Positions 6,141-9,570 of a stretch of DNA of 9,570 nt are shown piece after piece. The DNA is taken from assembly GCA_948466105.1 (NCBI GenBank), contig CAOJZR010000015.1, positions 1-9,570 on the forward strand. The letters run 5' to 3'. Position numbers and translations under genes: made by a program. The DNA is from an uncultured Bacillota bacterium. GTDB lineage: Bacteria; Bacillota_I; Bacilli_A; RF39; UBA660. Under the pieces are notes generated by a model. That model made no database searches and was not told where the DNA came from. It saw only the letters and a program-made list of their open reading frames with translations. The number at the start of each line of letters is the position of its first letter. Position 1 is the first letter of the stretch.

Positions 6141-7229
6141 TTACAAATATTTTTCTATTTTAACAAATTTATCATCATCTTTTAAATTAGTTTTAGCAAG
6201 TTCTTCAACTAATTTTTTTTGTTCTTTCGTAAGTTTTTTAGGAATTACAACATCTATTACAACATACATATCACCTTTTTTATAAGAGTGTACATCTTCA
6301 ACCCCTTTACCTTTAAGACGTAACTTATCACCACTTTGACTAGCAGCTGGAATTGTTATCTTAACACTTGAAGATAAAGTGGGAATATCTTTTTTACAGC
6401 CTAAGATAGCCTCTGTAATTGTTATTGGTAATAATAAATAGATGTCAATACCATCTCTTTCAAAAATAGGATGTTCCTTAACATAGAATTCCAAATATAA
6501 ATCACCACTTGGACCACCATTACTTCCACTTTCACCCTTTCCAGGAACACGTAACTGATTTCCTGTATTAACTCCTGCTGGGATTTTAACTTCAATCTCT
6601 TGATTTTCCCTTACAGAACCATGGCCTTTACATTTTTTACAAACATTTTCAACAGTTTTACCCTTGCCACTACAAGCTTTACAAGTTGTTTTACTCATAA
6701 AAGAACCAAAAACCGTTCTTTGCTCAACTGTTTGAGTACCACTACCACCACATGTAGGACATTTTTTTACACCACTGCCACCTTCACCATGACATTCACT
6801 ACATTCTACTTCCCCAGCAACATTAATAGTTTTTTTAGTACCAAACACAGCTTCTTCAAACTCTAAATTAACTCGTAAAATACTGTCTCTGCCTTTTCTT
6901 GAACGCGAAGACGATCCAAAATTGAAACCAAAACCTCCACCAAATAAATCATCAAAAATATCAGAAAAATCAAAACCGTTAAAATCAAAGCCTCCACCAG
7001 CATTATTACTAAAAGCAGCATGGCCATATTGATCATATTGTTTTCTTTTATTTTCATCTGATAAGATAGCATAAGCTTCTTGAGCTTCTTTAAATTTCTC
7101 AGCCGCATCAGGCTCTTTTGAAACATCAGGATGATATTTTTTAGCTAACTTTCGAAAAGCACTTTTTATCTCATCAGCACTAGCATTTTTGCTAACGCCA
7201 AGAATTTCATAATAATCTTTTTTATCCAT
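6141..7229 (-). CDS. dnaJ: Chaperone protein DnaJ (Hsp40)
   Basis: A cytoplasmic co-chaperone that delivers unfolded proteins to DnaK and stimulates its ATPase. It is complete at 362 residues, slightly shorter than B. subtilis DnaJ. The J domain (residues 1-70) has the HPD motif at 33-35. A Gly/Phe-rich region follows (about 78-105). The zinc-binding domain has four CxxCxGxG motifs, starting at Cys143, Cys157, Cys183 and Cys197, so all eight zinc ligands are present. Two C-terminal substrate-binding domains complete a type I DnaJ. Start ATG at 7229 lies nine bases after the pepF stop, and AAAAGGA at the end of pepF is the likely ribosome binding site, so it is co-transcribed with and perhaps translationally coupled to pepF. 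A terminator is not obvious before the IS remnant. Confidence 0.97.
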   Translation of the reverse strand: MDKKDYYEILGVSKNASADEIKSAFRKLAKKYHPDVSKEPDAAEKFKEAQEAYAILSDENKRKQYDQYGHAAFSNNAGGGFDFNGFDFSDIFDDLFGGGFGFNFGSSSRSRKGRDSILRVNLEFEEAVFGTKKTINVAGEVECSECHGEGGSGVKKCPTCGGSGTQTVEQRTVFGSFMSKTTCKACSGKGKTVENVCKKCKGHGSVRENQEIEVKIPAGVNTGNQLRVPGKGESGSNGGPSGDLYLEFYVKEHPIFERDGIDIYLLLPITITEAILGCKKDIPTLSSSVKITIPAASQSGDKLRLKGKGVEDVHSYKKGDMYVVIDVVIPKKLTKEQKKLVEELAKTNLKDDDKFVKIEKYL

Positions 7230-7238
7230 TATACTTCA

Positions 7239-9032
7239 CTATCCTTTTAACTCTATAAATTTATCAATTGTTTCACTAAATTTCTTAATCGCATTTTCAA
7301 CTACTTTTTTATCACTTAAATCAACCCCAGCGATTTTTAACTCATTTAGAGGATAATCACGACCACCAGTTTTTAAAAATTCTAAGTAAGCATCTTTAGC
7401 GCCTTCTTTATTTTCAATAATTGAAGATGCAATATAAGTAGCAGCTGAAAGTCCTGTTGCATATTGATAAACATAAAAATTCATAAAGAAATGAGGAATT
7501 CTTTCCCATTCATATTTTATTAAAGAGTCAACAATAACGTTATCACCAAAATATTTTTTGTTTAAATCATAATACATGTTAGAAAGATTTTCATTAGTCA
7601 AAACACCACCACTAGCTAAAAGAGCATAAGTATCGCGTTCAAACTCAGCAAACATTGTTTGTCTAAATAAAGTTGATTTATAAAGTTCCATTAATTCATT
7701 TAAAATATATAATTTTTCATTATTATCAGTACTTTTTTCTAACATATAGTGACTAAGTAGTAACTCATTAACAGTACTTGCTACTTCTGCTACAAAGATT
7801 CTATAGCCTGAATACTCATAATCATTATATTTATGTGAATAAAAACTGTGCATTGAATGACCTAATTCATGAGCAAGGGTTGAAACATCATCATATTCTT
7901 CTTGATAATTTAAAAGAACATATGGATTACTATCATAACTGCCCCAAGAATAAGCTCCTGTTCTTTTACCTATACTTGGATAAACATCAATCCATCTTTC
8001 ATTGAAAGCTTTTTCTAAATTATTAACATAATCATCACCAAGAATTTTTAGAGCATCTAAAACGATTTTTTTAGCTTCTTCAAATTTATATGTTTTTTTA
8101 TTACCATTTATTAATGGTAAATAAGTATCATATAAATGTAACTTATCTAAATTAAGAACATTTTTTTTCATATCATAATATTTATATATAACTTTCATAT
8201 TGTCATTTACTGTCTTAATTAAATTATCATAAATACTAATATCAATATTATTGTTATATAAAGCAGCTTCTATTGCACTATTATAGCCTCTTATTTTAGC
8301 AAGACTTACATTGGCTTTTACTTCACCCGCATAAGTACTAGCTAATGTATTAGCTAGATCCCCATAAGTTGTATAAAAGGTTTCAAAAACCTTTTCTCTA
8401 ACCTTTCGATTTTCGTCTTTTAAAAGTAAAGTAAAATTACTATTAGTTATACTATAATCTTTTCCATCTACATTGATAACAGGAAACTTTATATCAGCAT
8501 TTCGAAGATACTTTGCTGTTTCATTAGAACTATTTAAAGCTTGTGCTAAACTAGATAACATTTTTTCACTATTACTATCTAAAATATGCTTTTTAAAACG
8601 ATATTCTTGTTCTAAAAGAAAACGATATTTAGTTAATTCCTTTTTTTCTAACATATATTCTTCTATTTTAGAATAATTACTTTTTAATATTTCTGGTGTT
8701 ATAAATGATAAAGACTCAGATACTTGTTGATTTAAGTTATCAGCTTTTCCTTTTAGAGCTTGGAAATCACTATTTTTAGTATCTGTATCACTTAGCATAC
8801 TAGCATAGATAATTAAATGTTCTAATTTTCTTTGAATTTCTAAACTTAATTTTAACGTTTCATATAAATTATCACTACTATCCATTATTTTATCTTTATA
8901 GTCCTCTATTTTTTTACTTAAAATAATAATATCATCATAATCTTTTTGCCATATATCTAAACTTTCATACATTAATGTTAAATCCCATTTATCATTTTCA
9001 GCTACTTCTTCACGTTTTTTTATTTCTATCAT
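7239..9032 (-). CDS. pepF: Oligoendopeptidase F (peptidase family M3B)
   Basis: A complete zinc endopeptidase of 597 residues, the normal length for PepF, which cuts oligopeptides in the cytoplasm. The zinc site is HELGH at residues 388-392 (His388, His392, catalytic Glu389), and Glu416 in FVAEVAST is the third ligand. The flanking SYDSNPYVLLNYQ and the downstream YQYATGLSAA region are typical of the family. The N-terminal helical part begins WDLTLMYES, also typical. ATG at 9032 follows AGAGAGGA with six bases between. The gene lies between dnaK and dnaJ on the same strand, with 43 bases to the dnaK stop and nine to dnaJ. This suggests it shares the heat-shock transcript; a direct role in clearing peptides from misfolded proteins is only an inference. 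Confidence 0.95.
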   Translation of the reverse strand: MIEIKKREEVAENDKWDLTLMYESLDIWQKDYDDIIILSKKIEDYKDKIMDSSDNLYETLKLSLEIQRKLEHLIIYASMLSDTDTKNSDFQALKGKADNLNQQVSESLSFITPEILKSNYSKIEEYMLEKKELTKYRFLLEQEYRFKKHILDSNSEKMLSSLAQALNSSNETAKYLRNADIKFPVINVDGKDYSITNSNFTLLLKDENRKVREKVFETFYTTYGDLANTLASTYAGEVKANVSLAKIRGYNSAIEAALYNNNIDISIYDNLIKTVNDNMKVIYKYYDMKKNVLNLDKLHLYDTYLPLINGNKKTYKFEEAKKIVLDALKILGDDYVNNLEKAFNERWIDVYPSIGKRTGAYSWGSYDSNPYVLLNYQEEYDDVSTLAHELGHSMHSFYSHKYNDYEYSGYRIFVAEVASTVNELLLSHYMLEKSTDNNEKLYILNELMELYKSTLFRQTMFAEFERDTYALLASGGVLTNENLSNMYYDLNKKYFGDNVIVDSLIKYEWERIPHFFMNFYVYQYATGLSAATYIASSIIENKEGAKDAYLEFLKTGGRDYPLNELKIAGVDLSDKKVVENAIKKFSETIDKFIELKG

Positions 9033-9053
9033 TATTAATCCTCTCTACCAAGA

Positions 9054-9075
9054 AAGTTCTAGTCTCCTAGAACTT
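9054..9075. other. Perfect 9-bp inverted repeat between dnaK and pepF
   Basis: AAGTTCTAG and CTAGAACTT are separated by four bases (GAGA in the transcript). The hairpin starts directly after the dnaK stop and ends eight bases before the pepF ribosome binding site. In the transcript it is followed by only TCTTGG, not a T run, so it is at most a leaky terminator. It could instead protect the dnaK message end or lower pepF-dnaJ expression. The opposite strand has CTATTTTT after it. Confidence 0.7.
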
Positions 9076-9570
9076 CTATTTTTCCTCAAATTCAGCGTCT
9101 TTTACATCATCATTCTTACTAGCTTCACTACTTTCTTGACTAGCATTTTCTTTGCTTGCTTGTTCATAAACTTTAGTAGCCAGTGCCATAGCTGTTGTAT
9201 TTAAAGCTTCTTTTTTAGCTTTAATATCTTCCATATTACCACTATTTAAAGCTTCTTCTAATTCTTTAATTTCTTTTTCAGCTTTTTCTTTATCAGAATT
9301 ATCTACTTTATCGCCTAAATCTTGAAGTGCTTTTTTAGTTGTAAAGATTAATTGTTCAGCTTCATTTTTAGCATCAGCTTCTTCTTTACGTTTTATATCT
9401 TCTTCTTTATTAGTTTCTGCTTCTTTAATCATTTTATCAATTTCCTCATCTGATAAACCTGTTGAAGATGTAATTGTAATTGATTGCTCTTTATTAGTAC
9501 CAAGATCTTTAGCTTTAACATTTACAATACCATTAGCATCAATATCAAAAGTTACTTCTATTTGTGGTAC
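9076..9570 (-). CDS. dnaK: Chaperone protein DnaK (Hsp70), C-terminal part
   Basis: Only the last 164 codons and the TAG stop (9076-9078) are in the window; the ATPase domain lies beyond the right edge. The visible part begins at the end of the beta substrate-binding domain, [20 protein letters not shown] and [12 protein letters not shown]. The helical lid follows ([32 protein letters not shown]). The tail is rich in Ser, Glu, Asn and Asp and closes with DAEFEEK, close to the usual DAEFEE-type end. DnaK binds and refolds client proteins in the cytoplasm together with DnaJ (also here) and GrpE. In Bacillota the operon is normally controlled by HrcA at CIRCE; that region is not in view. Confidence 0.97.
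   Translation of the reverse strand, partial: VPQIEVTFDIDANGIVNVKAKDLGTNKEQSITITSSTGLSDEEIDKMIKEAETNKEEDIKRKEEADAKNEAEQLIFTTKKALQDLGDKVDNSDKEKAEKEIKELEEALNSGNMEDIKAKKEALNTTAMALATKVYEQASKENASQESSEASKNDDVKDAEFEEK

Noticed and set aside
6600..6866. Plus-strand open frame inside dnaJ, rich in Thr and Phe
   Set aside because: It is the antisense shadow of the dnaJ zinc-finger region and has no signals of its own. The other antisense frames at 1267-1581, 3356-3619, 7778-8005 and 8473-8676, and the same-strand off-frame one at 6863-7126, were rejected likewise.
515..9570. Use of UGA as Trp (Mycoplasma-type code) suggested by low GC
   Set aside because: yunB ends in TGA and dnaJ, pepF, the deacetylase and others read full length with TGG for Trp and no internal TGA.

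Overview
The window is AT-rich DNA from a low-GC Gram-positive bacterium (Bacillota). It carries a YunB sporulation protein, Bacillota-type lipoproteins, extended AGGTGAT-type ribosome binding sites and a DnaK C-terminus of Firmicutes type. UGA is read as stop: yunB ends in TGA and Trp is encoded by TGG throughout the intact genes, so this is genetic code 11 and not the Mycoplasma code. An uncultured gut-type member of the Bacilli is my best guess, by inference only; no 16S or marker tree is available.

Layout. (1) 1-514, minus strand: the 5' part of a type IV pilin-like gene. Its start region holds a run of ten C/G and two competing reading frames. A possible promoter lies upstream. (2) 515-1282, minus: yunB. 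(3) 1349-1807, plus: a two-CBS-domain protein, divergent from yunB and closed by a clear intrinsic terminator. (4) 1946-3220, plus: a PdaC-like lipoprotein with DUF3298 and NodB polysaccharide deacetylase domains. (5) 3430-4778, plus: a near-consensus promoter driving a lipoprotein of unknown function, built from two 171-residue repeats whose 378-bp cores differ at only two positions. (6) 4846-6073, minus: a decayed IS3-family insertion sequence with both terminal inverted repeats still visible and orfA and orfB broken by stops and homopolymer indels. (7) 6141-9570, minus: the chaperone operon dnaK (3' end only), pepF, dnaJ, with an oligoendopeptidase F gene inserted between dnaK and dnaJ and a strong hairpin between dnaK and pepF.

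How it fits together. The right end is conserved housekeeping (protein folding and peptide turnover). The left and centre are cell-envelope and surface functions (pilin-like protein, peptidoglycan or polysaccharide deacetylase, repeat lipoprotein) plus a sporulation gene. The dead IS separates the two parts. The points most worth a second look are the C10 tract in the pilin leader, which could switch between two N-termini, and the homogenised internal repeat of the unknown lipoprotein. No clear new multi-gene system is visible.
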